Shown: positions 47,231-59,229 of the stretch, piece by piece
How the letters are laid out: the number at the start of each line of letters is the position of its first letter
How positions within the stretch are numbered: the stretch's first letter is position 1
DNA from: Schistosoma haematobium
Lineage: Eukaryota > Platyhelminthes > Trematoda > Strigeidida > Schistosomatidae
Reading direction: 5' to 3'
Length of the DNA: 64,000 nt
Assembly (NCBI RefSeq): GCF_000699445.3
Contig: NC_067196.1
Location: 81,582,364 to 81,646,363, forward strand
Notes under the pieces: generated by a model
What the model saw: only the letters and a program-made list of their open reading frames with translations
Database searches by the model: none
What the model was told of the DNA's origin: nothing
Translations under genes and position numbers: made by a program

Positions 47231-47700
47231 CGGATCATGATCTTATAGAAATAGAAACAATTAATTTTCACTGTCAAATTAAAGCAATAAGTTCGATGCT
47301 ATACAGTACATTGTTAGCTGATAATGTTTATCACTAATAGTTTAAATCAAAATTAATGAAATATAATTAAATAATTTTAATTTGAATAATAACAACTACT
47401 TAAGTATATTTTTAGTTATTTAAGTAGTAATTTCTAAAATGTTATACAATTAAAACTTCATTCATTTTTAAGTGTTTAAGTTTTTTTCCTTAATAAGTAT
47501 TAGCCAGACACTCATTAAAGTACTTTACTATTTTAATGCATTATTTAGTGAAAACTCAATGAAACTATCTTTAATTGTAATTGAGTGTATAATTTGTTAA
47601 TGTGGATTTATTTATTCAAAAGCTTAAATGTGTATTCGGTTATGAATAATGATTTTATATGGTCATAAATATTTCATACACATGGTTCCCTTTAACTGCA
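47230..47700. other. AT-rich sequence, nothing recognised
   Basis: No supported feature. Confidence 0.4.
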
Positions 47701-47706
47701 GCTTAA

Positions 47707-48096
47707 TTGATTGTCCTGTCCAAAACAATATTTTCTTTGACACTATCAAAGTTAAATAGGTGTCCCTTTCATGTTACCACCAACTGTGTATACAAATTTA
47801 CATGTAACTGCAAAAGTAGTTACATTAGGAGAACAGAAAAGATAGTCAGCGTCCGATTCAAAGAACATACTTCAAGAAGTTTAAGAACAAATGGTTTAAA
47901 ATCATTCAGCAATGCCACTGCTAGACATATCCTCGGCACAGGACATGAAGTCGATACACTAAAGTCCTTCAAGGTGATTAACAAACAACCAAACTCCAAT
48001 CTTTTGAAATTTGCCGAAGCAATAGCAATCAAACGTTTAAAACCAAATCTATGTATACAAAAAGAGATAGTAATAAATCTTTCTTTGCTCTGGTAA
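47707..48096 (+). pseudogene. Penelope-like element GIY-YIG endonuclease domain fragment
   Basis: A 129-codon frame includes CVYKFTCNCKSSYIRRTEKI (residues about 27-46), RFKEHTSR, TGHEVDTLKSFKVI and FAEAIAIKRLKPNLCIQKE. This matches the endonuclease of Penelope-like elements: the first motif is the GIY equivalent, Tyr-Ile-Gly is the second, then Arg and Glu. Here the Gly of YIG is Arg (SYIRRT), so activity is doubtful. The Cys-x-Cys pair is kept. The start codon at 47707 is arbitrary; upstream RT is missing, so this is a 5'-truncated copy. In working PLEs the domain nicks DNA for insertion. Confidence 0.75.
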
Positions 48097-48099
48097 CAA

Positions 48100-49000
48100 T
48101 AAACCCCCTTTTCATTTTTTATTTGTATTTATTACGTTATTCATTATTCCAACTATTTCTGAAGTTTAAAATTACATCATTCATAACCGACTGATTTCAA
48201 TTTATATCTTTCTTCATTACGATTAACCTACTTTCAACTGCTTCATTACACCATCATCTAATGTTTGTTAACTCCATCAGTTCGAATCACCATTTCAGTA
48301 TTCTAGAACTTTCCCTCCTAAACTTTACTTATCCGAAACAAACGTTTTTATGACCATACTAACTCTATTGAAATCTTCACTACATCTTGATACATATAAT
48401 CATCTTTCATCCCCCTTTTATGTATAGTTATGTCAATATCTGTATTAACGTTGATTTTCTAATATTTTAGATTGTAAGCATCTGATGAGAACCTAACGAA
48501 ATAAAATGAATCCATTTATTATTCTGCATTAATCTTCGTTCTTGCTCTGTTTAAGATAATAAAGGGAACTAAGTGTATGGAATATATATATATATATAAT
48601 ATGCTAAAGAATAACGTTCCATTATATGAAAAACTTAGAAAGTAAAATACTTCCAGGTATACCAGCGCATTAATTAAAATTTAATTTACATTCAAGTTAT
48701 TATTTTCAAAATAAGTAATTATTATCTTTTATTTACATTACAATTATGTTAGAATATAATTTTGGATAAAAATACGATTAGTTATCAAATAACTGGAATA
48801 TAGAAAAAATGAAATTTTGAAGTGACTTTGTAAGATGCAATATCATATCATCTATCTAAATTGAACTATAACACTATTGGTACATAACTGTGAAAGTACA
48901 TTAAAGAATTGTAGTGAACAAGAACACGAGTGAGGACAACCGACTATACTTGAAGATTTGTAGCTCAGATGGATGATTTAGTTGGAATTTTGTCTTAGCT
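48100..49000. other. Probable 3' UTR of the PLE fragment, then unassigned sequence
   Basis: The region up to about 48530 may belong to the PLE. It contains CTGATGAG ... CGAAA at 48481-48505, a possible decayed PLE hammerhead. A short TA tract lies at 48584-48598. Confidence 0.35.
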
Positions 49001-49334
49001 GAATGGTTTGATAGTAGTGCTTTCATTGTTCTTCTAAACAACATCATCAAAACAAAATTTAGGTAAAAGTGAAACGTTCTAATTTTTTCACATATGACCC
49101 ACAGCTTGTCCTACGAACTTCCATCTTGGTCGTTGTCATCATCACCCTTCGATCCGAATCTTAGTCTTATATTTGTTCATGATCTATCTGAAAAATTATG
49201 CTAATCACATTGTTCATCAGAAGAAGAATAGTAAAAGCATAACAATTAAACTATCTAGCTCAATGAACAAAACTCCACTTAACTATTTATTCAAATATGA
49301 TTTGAAATATTTTTAAAAGTTGCTATAATAAAAA

Positions 49335-50001
49335 AGGAGGCAACGGCTCAATAAGAAGTTCTATAATCAAACACCTTGTGAGCACAGGTCATTCAAACAA
49401 GACAGACTCTGCGTTCAAAGTCATCTACAAGGTAAGTAGAAGCCTTCCTAAGACAATCAGACTGCATCTTCTCTGCATTGCTGAAACAATAGCCATACAT
49501 CTGGAAAAACCAGAATTGTGTGTGCAAAAGAGACTGTTACAACCTCTTCTTCTACCATGGTCTTAATGTATTTTAAAAAATTTCTCTCTTTTTCATACTC
49601 TTATTCCTTTACAGCCATATGCTTCACCATCCATCTTTCCTTTAAATCTTCTACCCCCAACTGGTTTGTTCTTATTTCCACGATCATTCCGATTACATTT
49701 AATCTCAATTTCAACATTTTATCTTATCATGCTGAGCCATCCTTTCCCAATGATAAGTTCCCTATCCATCTTTTGATGAATATTTAAGGCAATAACAATC
49801 AGACGATTATTAAACTTTCCCCGTTTTAAAAAAATGTTAACACCCATTTTTATTTAACTTCACTGTCACCATGTATAACAAGGTTATTATCAATATTATT
49901 ATCATCCTGTAAAAAATAAGTATTTATATTTACGATTGTGCAGCTTTGAAAATGAATTCACCGAAAAGAGAAATCTTCTCTGAACTAATCTTTCTTATTT
50001 A
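49335..50001 (+). mobile_element. Penelope-like element, 3' part, uninterrupted copy
   Basis: A frame from 49378 to 49566 encodes STGHSNKTDSAFKVIYKVSR, then AIHLEKPELCVQKRLLQPLL, the C-terminal part of the endonuclease, ending at a stop. The 3' UTR (TTAAATCTTCTACC, then TCATCCTGTAAAAAATAAG, then TTACGATTGTGCAGC) runs to CTTTCTTATTT at about 50001. It shows the empty site for the family A insertion at 38.35 kb. The 5' part of the element is absent. Confidence 0.78.
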
Positions 50002-50225
50002 AAAAAAAAAAAACAATTACACATAATGAAACATATTCATATTTTTTATTTACATTTTACTAACAAATTTCTTGTTTACTCAAATAACAATTTCTCCTTT
50101 ATTTATTTATTTCTTTCTTTTTCTTTCCATCTTTCTTATTTCAAAACATTTCACATGAATTAATTCTTATCTGTAAGAAAAGAATTATTGTTTATTTATT
50201 ATGTTTTATGAAGAATGATGAAGTA

Positions 50226-50312
50226 ATTAAACAAACAAACAGACAAACAAACAAACGAGCAAACAAACAAGCAAACAGACTAACAAGCAAGCAAACAAAC
50301 AAACAAACAGAT
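50226..50312. repeat. CAAA-type tetranucleotide repeat, imperfect
   Basis: About twenty AAAC/AAGC units. The Lys-Gln-Thr-Asn-rich open frame at 50208-50453 is a by-product. Confidence 0.92.
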
Positions 50313-50739
50313 GGAAACAATGTTTATTTGAGCTTAGCTTATGTAACTATTTTCATTTCGTTTATTGATAAATCAGATAATTTTAATTTTGTTGTCATCC
50401 CTGTTTTTTTTTATCTATTTTTTTTTCTTAAAAAAATTTTGTTACTCAATTAGAAAAGTTTTTTTTAATATTTTCGTTTATTTTGTGTTTAGTTTGTTGT
50501 TTATTTCTTTTAATTGATAATTACAAGTGTATTCTATTCATAAATAGATTACAGAATTTGATCATATTAGTATTAGTAAATTATTGTATAATGATAATGA
50601 TTATTTCTCTATATTTTACATTATATTTAAGAATGTTTTGTTAATCTCTAACTATAATTTATGATAGAATGATCTAGAAATTTATTCAACGTCTTGCTAG
50701 ATTGATTATCAAGAGAAACTAAAACAGTGAAAGAAAAGT

Positions 50740-51075
50740 TATCCTTTTGGTGGATTTTTGTTCTCTGATCTGGATGGTTTGGTCGTGGAGATTTCATCGT
50801 TCTTCTGAACGACATCATCAGCACAAACTTCAGATAGAAGTGAAGTGTTTGAATTTCTCCATATGTGTTCCACAGCTTGTTCAATTAGCAGTCAAACGCT
50901 ATGATATCTCCTCACTTATATCAATACACGTAGACAACTGTGGACACTCATTCGATAGGAAAAATGTGGAAATCTTAGACAGAGGAAACTCCAAGAACAC
51001 CAGAGAACTTTTAGAAGCCTGGCACTCAGGTCAATCAGCAATCAACAAGCATATTGAAATCAATCCAATTTAGCA
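50740..51075 (+). pseudogene. Element fragment with PLE-like GIY-YIG C-terminal motif
   Basis: The first part is the recurrent repeat described at 45832. The second part (about 50880-51073) encodes LVQLAVKRYDISSLISIHVD, NCGHSFDRKNVEILDR and TRELLEAWHS, then NKHIEINPI. The layout of a His-containing helix, Gly-His-x-Phe-Asp, Glu-Ala-Trp and a terminal Asn resembles the end of GIY-YIG endonucleases in some PLE lineages. It differs from the other PLE copies here. Call based on pattern only. Confidence 0.5.
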
Positions 51076-51079
51076 ACCA

Positions 51080-51850
51080 ATCAGAAAAATCATGCACAAA
51101 CATAAGAACAAAAATCAAAACAATGGGAGACACAAGCAAAACAAAGAAGTAAACAATGACAAATTTAAGGTCAATAAGAACCATCTTTTACAGATTTAAT
51201 CTCTTCACACTGAAATGTAGCGATCATAGAACACAATCCACGTTAACTATCTTATTGTCAATATGATTTTTATTTCCTGGTAAAAACTATCTTAAAATCA
51301 TACAAATTCTCACAGAATACTTAATTCAAGAATGATAGAGCTATCATCAGTGATAAGTTTGTAGATGAATTCTCAAAGGATTAATAGAAAGTCATGAGTG
51401 ATGTGATTGCATCTTGTCAACAATAAGATGGAACTAAATAATCGAAACATCAAGTTTGGAAAAAAACTGAAGTTTTAGTGTAGAACTACTGGATAAGTGA
51501 AACAAATGAAATACGTTTGCATCAAAATATAAAATTGTCCATTCATTGGTATCTCATTTTGTTGGATTTTACCCTTTAAAATGTCTGTTTACATCAGATT
51601 TATTCTCATTACCATGTCTTTTTCGTTGTTGTATGATTGTACTCAGTTAAAGCCATTGTCTTCAGTTAATTCCAAAATCTTTCCAAAATAGTCTCACTCA
51701 ATTATAACTATTGTAAGGAAACATGTAATAAGATGAATTTGATTGATTGACATGTAAAAGTAAATTACCACAATTAGTAAATTTAGAATAATTCGACAAT
51801 TCCACAGTAACACAATGTAAGAACACAGTAATATCAGAAGGTTTTTTTAT
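51080..51850. other. AT-rich sequence, nothing recognised
   Basis: No supported feature. Confidence 0.4.
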
Positions 51851-51965
51851 GCGTGTGGATATAATAGTAATTTTAATGGTTGTGATCATGAGTCAGTGCC
51901 ATCTAGTGCTTCCAGGTTTTCCATGGTGGTTTAGCTACAATTAACTCATGATCTCAACCATTGAA
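51850..51965. mobile_element. Family B deletion derivative with short inverted ends
   Basis: The left end ATGGTTGTGATCATGAGTCA (51876) is followed directly by TGCCATCTAGTGCTTCCAGG and the family B tail, ending GATCTCAACCATTG. The interior of a fold-back unit has been lost, leaving inverted ends of about 25 bp. Confidence 0.7.
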
Positions 51966-52104
51966 AGAACACATTGATAAAGAACACTAAACAACACTAA
52001 ACATTTTATTTAATAGTTTCACAATCAATAAAGATTGTGCTAATTTTTAAAATAACCTCCAGTCTTATTACTTATCTGATCACAACCATACTATAGAAAA
52101 TATT

Positions 52105-52440
52105 TTATTATCAGGAGGGGTTTTGTGGAGATTTTAGAAATTTCACTAGTTGAAATCATGAGTCAAATAAAACAAGACCACAATGGAAATCCTGGAAGCA
52201 CTAGACAGCCGTTTCGTCCTAGTATGGAACTACTCAACAGTGCGAATTCACGATCCCATTCCACACGAGAATCAAACCCAGGATCTATCACTCTCGCGCG
52301 CAAGCGCTTAACCATTAGATCACTGAGCTGGCCGTCATCCAACGGTGTTAATTTCTAACTTCAACCAATCCAAGAAATTGCGGCACCGTACATCATTGTC
52401 TTCAGTGAGTTGATTGAACTCCACTGGACATTTAATTTTA
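52105..52440 (-). mobile_element. Family B repeat copy
   Basis: On minus: central-unit remnant, tRNA-like head (A box TGATCTAATGGTTAAGCG), hammerhead with TTGAGTAG (U-for-C and G8 to T) and the tail. The open frame at 52125-52358 is a reading of the repeat. Dead ribozyme; shares its core changes with 59065-59130. Confidence 0.75.
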
Positions 52441-52444
52441 TTTA

Positions 52445-53290
52445 ATTCTACTTAAAGATTTTCTTTTCAAAGTTTGACTTCAAGTTTTTTTAAAATCTGA
52501 TAGGAAACGTAATTTAGTTATGGAAAAAGCTAGAAATAATATTATGAAAGAATTTTTGTAAACGTCAATTGAATTTGGGCAAAACTGAATTGATTATGAA
52601 AATCTTAAAATAAAACATAATCACTGATCAATAATTGATGCAGGTCACTTTGGAAACGCACATTAATCATTATGATAAATAATCTCTATGTGTCCGTCTG
52701 TCATATATATATATATATATATATATATATCTGGAAACATCTGTTGAACATACTGTCATTCAAACTAGAGTTTATTATCACTTTCCCAAGGCAATTGTGA
52801 CGAATTCTAGTTATTTCTTGTTTCATATTTTCTTTTTGAGAAGATAAACAATTTTTGAGTGAATTGTTCTTTCATATGTTTACTTTCTTCACTTCATTAT
52901 TTTCTTATTGAATTCTTACTGTTTATTCATTATGTTATACAATTATAACTGTTAATGATCTTCTTTTGAGATGTTCTTATTTATTTTACATTATTATTCA
53001 TTTTATTAATGAATTTGTTGTTGATCCTTAATTATTAGAAGAATAGATATGTATCATGTCAAATTATTCAATTCATTAATTAATCAATATGTATAAATGT
53101 TTATGTCATAATAGATGGAGTTAAGAGAAAGTAACTGGTTATTGGACTGAACATTACTTTAGGTGGTTGATTGTGAAGAAAAATTTTATTTTACGTTTGA
53201 ATTGAATGTAGATCTTCAGAATTTGAGATTAGGAAATGAACTCCTTAAGTTTACCTACGTTTATAGTGAGACATATTTTACCAATCAAAT
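52445..53290. other. AT-rich sequence with TA tract
   Basis: A TA tract lies at 52702-52730 (about 14 units). No other feature is seen. Confidence 0.6.
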
Positions 53291-53299
53291 GAAGTGGTC

Positions 53300-53475
53300 G
53301 ATGCAAAGTGCAATAAATTGACTGAAGTTAGAAGCTCAACCAAATCTATGTTGTATACTGGAGTTGAAGACAGTGAGCCTTCAGAAAAATCTAGAAATCA
53401 TGGGTGCACTGAGGACTAGTCTTATACTTAGATAAAACACCCGTTCCATATTCCTAGTTTTGGCAGATTGCTAGC
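53300..53475 (+). mobile_element. Decayed family B copy
   Basis: GTGCACTGAGGACTAGTC followed by a ATACTTAGATAAAACACCCG stretch and TTCCTAGTTTTGGC aligns with the hammerhead 3' half and tail of family B. The core is destroyed by indels. Confidence 0.5.
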
Positions 53476-53479
53476 TTAA

Positions 53480-53760
53480 GTTCGTCAAAGAAAATGAACG
53501 AATCAGAAAGTGGATATAAAAATCACTTTATTCAAATGTTAAAATCAAGAATTGTAACAACATAATCAATTTACATATGATTTCTTACTATGCTTCATAA
53601 AGATGAGATTTTATAGTTGTTACATAAGTGCCATTAACGATTTTTAAACACATAATATTTCATTTAGATTTTTTTTTATTGGTTTCATGGTTTTCAAATT
53701 GTATAAATTTTCTCACCCATCACCTACCATCATTGAATTAACTATCTCTATGAATTTAGT
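53480..53760. other. AT-rich sequence, nothing recognised
   Basis: No supported feature. Confidence 0.4.
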
Positions 53761-53762
53761 GT

Positions 53763-53852
53763 TCATCTTGTTGTGCTATTGAGGTATAGCAACTTGAACC
53801 GATGTATATATGTGCCTAATCCTCCATTGTAGCTGACTGACTGACTGACTCG
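53763..53852 (+). mobile_element. RTE 3' end, extreme 5' truncation
   Basis: About 90 bp match the 3' terminus of the RTE at 22.3-22.4 kb (on minus): TGTTCATCTTGTTGTGCTA, TATATATGTGCCT, and a tail GCTGACTGACTGACTGACT. This is a very short RTE insertion and confirms the TGAC-repeat tail. Confidence 0.8.
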
Positions 53853-53859
53853 TACTCAA

Positions 53860-55870
53860 TCAATAGCCTACAAAATAACTTATAATCATATATTATAAGC
53901 ACCTAACGATTAAAAAGCTTTTCGTTCACTATTTTTTTATTATTTAAAACGTTATTCTGTTGCTACCTATCCATGGATTTCCCTCTTAATCTTAAATAAT
54001 TCACTGACATTATACTAACTTTGTATCGTTAGTTTTATTCAATAATTTCAAATGTTACCCGGTAAAAACAAGATTTAAACTTATATTTGAAAAATATTTT
54101 CTGTTTACTAGATTTATATTGTTCAAATAAACGTGTATACATATGTACATGATGTACCTTTGTATCATTAATAACGGGAAATATTAAACTGTAAAGAAGG
54201 TATATTACCTAAATAATCGAATGTTGCACATTATGTTATGTTTACTACAGCTAGATGGAAATGTTTTATAGTCAAGCCTGATTTCATTAGTTTTATTTTA
54301 TTCCTCAAACAAAAAAATGGCCTTTATAACTACAGAAAGAATTCCGATGCTATAGCTTTATACATTAACATTATAAGATAATATATCTTCTGACCGCCGA
54401 TTAGAGAGCAGTGACTTATCGATCGGATCAATGACTCGTAAAGCACGTGTGAGCAGTCTAGAGTTCTGATTGGCCCTGATTCCTGCCTAGCCCAGCCAGT
54501 CAAGTCCAGAACACCAATCTCAGCCTCTGCGATATGAATCATTATATTTCAAACATACTCGGTTTATAAACCAATCAAACAGACCACAACGTACCAATAA
54601 AATATGAAACAACATGTGTACAAGAATTAGCCAGATGTGGTAGTGAATGACGGAGGTAGTAATTAATATACTTGGTATAATAACTCAAGAATGGTAAAGC
54701 GTATAATAATAGTTTATGAGTTAAAATAAAGCTTATAATAAGAGGAACATGAATATGAATAGTTTAGTTATTTAACAATTATACGATAAAAATATACGTT
54801 TAGTATTGATTCATCAATAGATCCCAAAGTTACCATTCATTATGTTTCTCGGGTCCTAAAATAAGAATGATGTTATTTTGATTGATTTATAAAATAACTT
54901 AATTAGTAATGTGGAAAATAAAGCTATGATATGGATCATAGATTTTAGATCTTTATTGTTTTAGATTTGAATAAATATTGTAAAGTCATTATACAGTTTT
55001 ATGAGTAAATAATGTACATGGATGTGTTTTTTTTCAGTAGTACTTCTAGACAGAACAGTAGATAAAAGTGTTATTTATAGATGTGTTTACTGGAAAATTA
55101 GAATGATTCGTATTTCAAACATTCGTAGTCTAAATAATGTCTTACTTAATTACAGCTGTTGCTTCTCGTGGAGGGGCATAGGAAGCCCACATGCACTTTC
55201 TATTCAACCCTGTCTTCGGCAATCCTCCCAGTTTTTTCCAGTTGTTTTTCATCCTTTTTATAACTTCTTCTACTGTTAAATTAATACACGTATCAGAATT
55301 AGTACTTGAACAATAAAAATATAGTTACACAATTCGTTCTTTGATACAGAGTATAGTAGTTAACCATATGCTCAAAAACAGATAAATATTTCAGTTTATA
55401 GCTAGCTAACAATCATTCACTAGGAGTGTACTGGATATTGTATTACATAAATGATAATATTTGTACACAATGTGAAACTACAAAAGATGTAGTCTTATCA
55501 TTGAAAGCACAAATCAATTTAAGTTAGGCCTTCATTGAAATCGTTTCATGTTTATTATTTTATTAAATTTGGATTTTCTCTTTAACCAATTACGGCTAAG
55601 ATATAGATACATCCAGTCGAAAAGTTTCAAACTGGATAAACATGTGTATAGTTCAACTTACAAGCCAACATCTAATTCTAACAACGAATACTTGTGATTA
55701 AATCATGATATTAAAGCAACCAACTTAAGATGCATATCAACAGAAACTGATTAAATTCAATCATTAAAACCTACAACGTTAAAATACAGAGCTTCGGAAA
55801 GTAAAATGCTTTATTTATTTCGAAACAAGAATCGTAAAATAATTTTCATTTTTTTAATTGTACTAATTAA
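53860..55870. other. Unassigned sequence with one GC-richer patch
   Basis: The patch 54405-54560 is GC-richer (ATTGGCCCTGATTCCTGCC, CAGTCAAGTCCAG) and may be part of an LTR or other element; no second copy exists in the window. The open frame 55022-55279 shows no family resemblance. Confidence 0.3.
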
Positions 55871-55879
55871 TTTCACTTG

Positions 55880-56455
55880 ATGTTGTTTATTTATATATTC
55901 CTGCGGTTGTTTAGGTCTGCAATAGATCAGTCTCTTGTTGGCATATATGCATTCCGTGCGAATTGCCTCGATATTGTCATAATTCACAAACATTATAGGC
56001 AAAGATGGATAGGCGGTAGCAATGGAATCCAGGATGCGCATTACATCATATTTGGGACTCGTCAGTTGGATGTATCTGCATCTCAGAGTTGATGTTCACT
56101 CCGAGACCCGAACAGCACCAAGTGTATTTAAATATCACCCCACCGCACAGGCAGATGGCCACTATCCATCTTTGCTTAAAAAGCAGGATGCACATATGCT
56201 AATAAGAGACTGATCAATTCCAGTCCTAAATAACAATGGGAAGCAAGAAGTAAAACAACACCAAGTAAATTTAAATTTTACCCCATTGCACAAGCAAGTG
56301 GCTATCAGGACTCTGTAGCTAAGTGGATAATGCGATGACATTTGAAGCGAACAATACTGAGTTCGAGTCCTCGAGTCAACATCAACTCTGAAATGCACGT
56401 ACATACAGTTAATGAGTCCTGTATTCCACTGCTAGCCACTATCCATTTTTGTTTA
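55880..56455. mobile_element. Sm-alpha-like (family A) repeat, inverted pair
   Basis: The left part (55880-56170, minus) has a hammerhead core CTGACGAG (rc of 56058-56065) but GTAA in place of GAAA. The right part (56250-56455, plus) has a tRNA-like head (A box TAGCTAAGTGGATAA, B box GTTCGAGTCC) and a hammerhead that has lost its middle (GTTAATGAGTCCTG). Both are dead. The layout follows the 38.35 kb copy. Confidence 0.75.
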
Positions 56456-56647
56456 TAGTACTAATTACTATTTTATTGAATGAATTTTTATCTCATTATT
56501 TGTTTTCCCACTTGGTCATTATGTATCGATAAAATTCAGTGAACTACAAATATCTTTCTCAAATTTTGAACTACAAACAGTTAGACATAACTTTTCATCT
56601 GTTTTAAAACGTCATCAATTTATTTTAGAGCCAACTGTTAAATAACC

Positions 56648-56835
56648 AATGATAGATAGTGGCTAGCAGTGGAATCCAGGATGCGCGTTTCGTCCTAAAT
56701 CATTGCTTACAGAAAGCTTGTGATTTAAGGTGATATCGAGGCATACGCACAGTATGCACATATGCTAATAACAGACTGATAAATTGCAGTCTTAAACCTC
56801 AATGGGAAGATACAAGCCAAATAATACCAAGTGAA
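56648..56835 (-). mobile_element. Sm-alpha-like (family A) partial copy
   Basis: It matches the inverted left portion of the 38.35 kb copy, ending AATAATACCAAGTGAATT. It contains the 3' half of a hammerhead (GGACGAAACGCGC on minus) without the CTGANGAG part. Confidence 0.72.
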
Positions 56836-56839
56836 TTCA

Positions 56840-57925
56840 ACTGTCAAATAGTTCGAATGAAAATAACTCCTATCAACGTATATATAAAATAGTGAATAGA
56901 ATTTTGAATGAAAGTAATCAGTGTATTGTAAATGAATGTTTGACCTGTAAAAATTTGAAAACTAAGAAAAGAAATTAACGAAACTAAGAAAATGTGAGAC
57001 GTATCTACTAAGAAATATTCTATCAATATTCGATTTATAAAAGTAGGGCAACTTATCCTTTGTTTATATAATTTAGAATGAATATAATTTTAAATGTTTT
57101 CGAATGGTTAAGTTACAGAAATAAAATAACCAAGTCTTTTTTCATATAGAAGTGAGAAAAAACCCTAAAGTTTAAGCAATAAACTGAAAGTAAACTTTTG
57201 TTTCTCCCATTTCATTCTTACAAAGCAGTTTTTTACTAACAGGTTAAACCATAATTTATTAATAAACAATGAGTCTTGGAGATTAGATTCTAAAAAGATG
57301 TTCCTTGAATTGTGATATAAACGGTGAACTCCAGAGACAACCATGTATGAATTTGAATTATAATTCAGTGATATTAGTTTATTTATTGTGACTTTATTAC
57401 AGTAAAAAGGCAAAATGTAATTATGAATCAATAGCGTGTTACTCGAAAACGGAAGTCCCAATGCATGATCCTGGTTAAGTAAATTTAAAGAATGATAAGT
57501 TAAACTAAGCTTCCGTATTTAGTGAGGCAGGTTATAATTTTTCTACATTTTTTTGGTTTTAATACTTCGATAAAGTTTGAAGGTATATAAAAATGCATTA
57601 ATTTTAGATTTCAAAGAAGAAGCGGTTTAGTTGACGAAGTCTGTTGAATTGTTTTCATGATGCAGTTCCTAATTGTCCTACAATATACATATGATATTAA
57701 CTCATGATATGACATATCAACAATTCAATATAACAAACATAAATGATGAATAAAGTATACCTAACAGTTGCTTAGAGAGAAAAAAAGGTTTTTTGCTTTA
57801 TTCAGAAACTTAATTAGGCTGCAAATCGAATCATTAAATTGTAGTCGTGACAAATAAGGAATAACTATGTTGGGTGTTAGACAAATATCTATCAATGAAA
57901 GACCTTTACTCTATATCACGACCTG
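56840..57925. other. AT-rich sequence, nothing recognised
   Basis: Open frames at 56844-57026 and 57165-57461 (minus) show no family or splice evidence. Confidence 0.4.
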
Positions 57926-57929
57926 AGTG

Positions 57930-58080
57930 AAGTCAGAAGTACAAACTATTGAGAGATAACGCAAGACCTTATGATCGTGTTTTTTCTTCAATGGTATCAT
58001 AAGTGGGTTCCATAAAGAAGTCCCATACTTGAACCAAACAACTGTTCAGTGCTTCTTGTTCTTTACTGGTTATCTGAACA
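57930..58080 (+). mobile_element. Decayed family B copy
   Basis: AGAAGTCCCATACTTGAACC followed by TTCAGTGCTTCTTG and a TTTACTGGTTATCTG tail aligns with the family B hammerhead and tail. The core is gone. Confidence 0.5.
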
Positions 58081-58436
58081 ACATCACTCTGTGATGCAAA
58101 CTATGAAATTTAACAATCCTCACAAATCCCCCGTATTAAAACACAAACCAGTTGACATTCTGAAAAAAATTATCACAAATCTTATTGTAGAATCATTCTT
58201 TCAAGAGCATTAAGAACTAGACAAGTAATTCACAATGTTTATTCATGAATCCAAAAAAACCTCTTCCAACCTCATTTAATCAAATTATTTAAAAAGGAAT
58301 TAAAACAGAGCAGTAATACTAGGCAAATACTGTTTGGCAATCTAAACAAATAAATGATATTTAAAATAATTTAAAAAGTAGACAGTTGCTGGGAATTCTA
58401 TTGAAAAATTAAAAAAAAATCAAACACTAAATAAGA

Positions 58437-58562
58437 AAGATTAGTTCAGAGAAGAGTTCTCTTTCCGGCGAATTCATTTTCAAAGCTGTACAATCGCAAA
58501 TATGTATGCTTATTTTTACAGGATGATAATAATACTGTTGATAACCTTCTCTTAGGCATGTT
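58437..58562 (-). mobile_element. Penelope-like element 3' terminus
   Basis: This is the 3' terminal ~125 bp of the PLE on minus (ACATGCCTAAGAGAAGG to AGTTCAGAGAAGAG in plus-strand view). It is an inverted copy of 59935-60065. It belongs to the same insertion as 59230-59935, the two being separated by the family B unit at 58625-59175. Confidence 0.78.
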
Positions 58563-58624
58563 GACAGTGAGGTTAAATAGATAAAGTTATTAAAAAAATT
58601 CTTTTAGAAACAAGAAAAGTTTAG

Positions 58625-59175
58625 TAATCTTTTATTCATCAGAATGGGTTTTGTGGAGATTTTAAAAATTTCACTAGTTGAAATCATGAGTCAGTTAAAA
58701 CTATACCACCATGGAAAACCTGGAAGCACTGTTTCGTTCTAGTATGGAACTACTCAGCAATGCGCATTCACGATCCAGCACCCGACGAGATTGGAACTCA
58801 GGACCTATCACTCTCGCGCCCGAGCGCTTAACCATTAGATCACTGAGCTGGCTGGCACCCAACGGTGTTAATGTCTAACTTCAACCAGGTCTGTTGTGAG
58901 ATATCAGCTCACTGAAGACAATGATGTACGGTGCTGCAATTTCGTGGATTGGTTGAAGTTACAAATTAACACCGTTGGATGACGACCAGCTCAGTGGTCT
59001 AATGGTTAAGCGCTTGCGTGCGAGACTGATAGGTCCTGAGTTCGAATCTCGTGGAGGGCGAGATCGTGAATGCGCACTGTTGAGTAGTTCCATACTAGGA
59101 CGAAACGGCTGTCTAGTGCTTCCAGGATTTCCATGGTGGTCTAGCTTCAACTGACTCATGATTTCAATCTGTCAA
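58625..59175. mobile_element. Family B repeat, long inverted fold-back inside a PLE
   Basis: The left arm (58672-58885, minus) and right arm (58945-59170, plus) are inverted copies that each include tRNA-like head, hammerhead and tail. They flank a short central unit (GAGATATCAGCTCACTGAAG at 58898). The left hammerhead has CTGAGTAG and lacks the cleavage site; the right has TTGAGTAG. Both are dead. The element splits the 3' UTR of the minus-strand PLE. Confidence 0.82.
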
Positions 59176-59229
59176 ATCTTTTAATTGTCAATGGTATAGG
59201 TGTTCATCAAAATATAACTAGGGAAACGG

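Noticed and set aside
50208..50453. Open frame rich in Lys-Gln-Thr-Asn
   Set aside because: It is a translation of an imperfect CAAA repeat and has no other coding sign.
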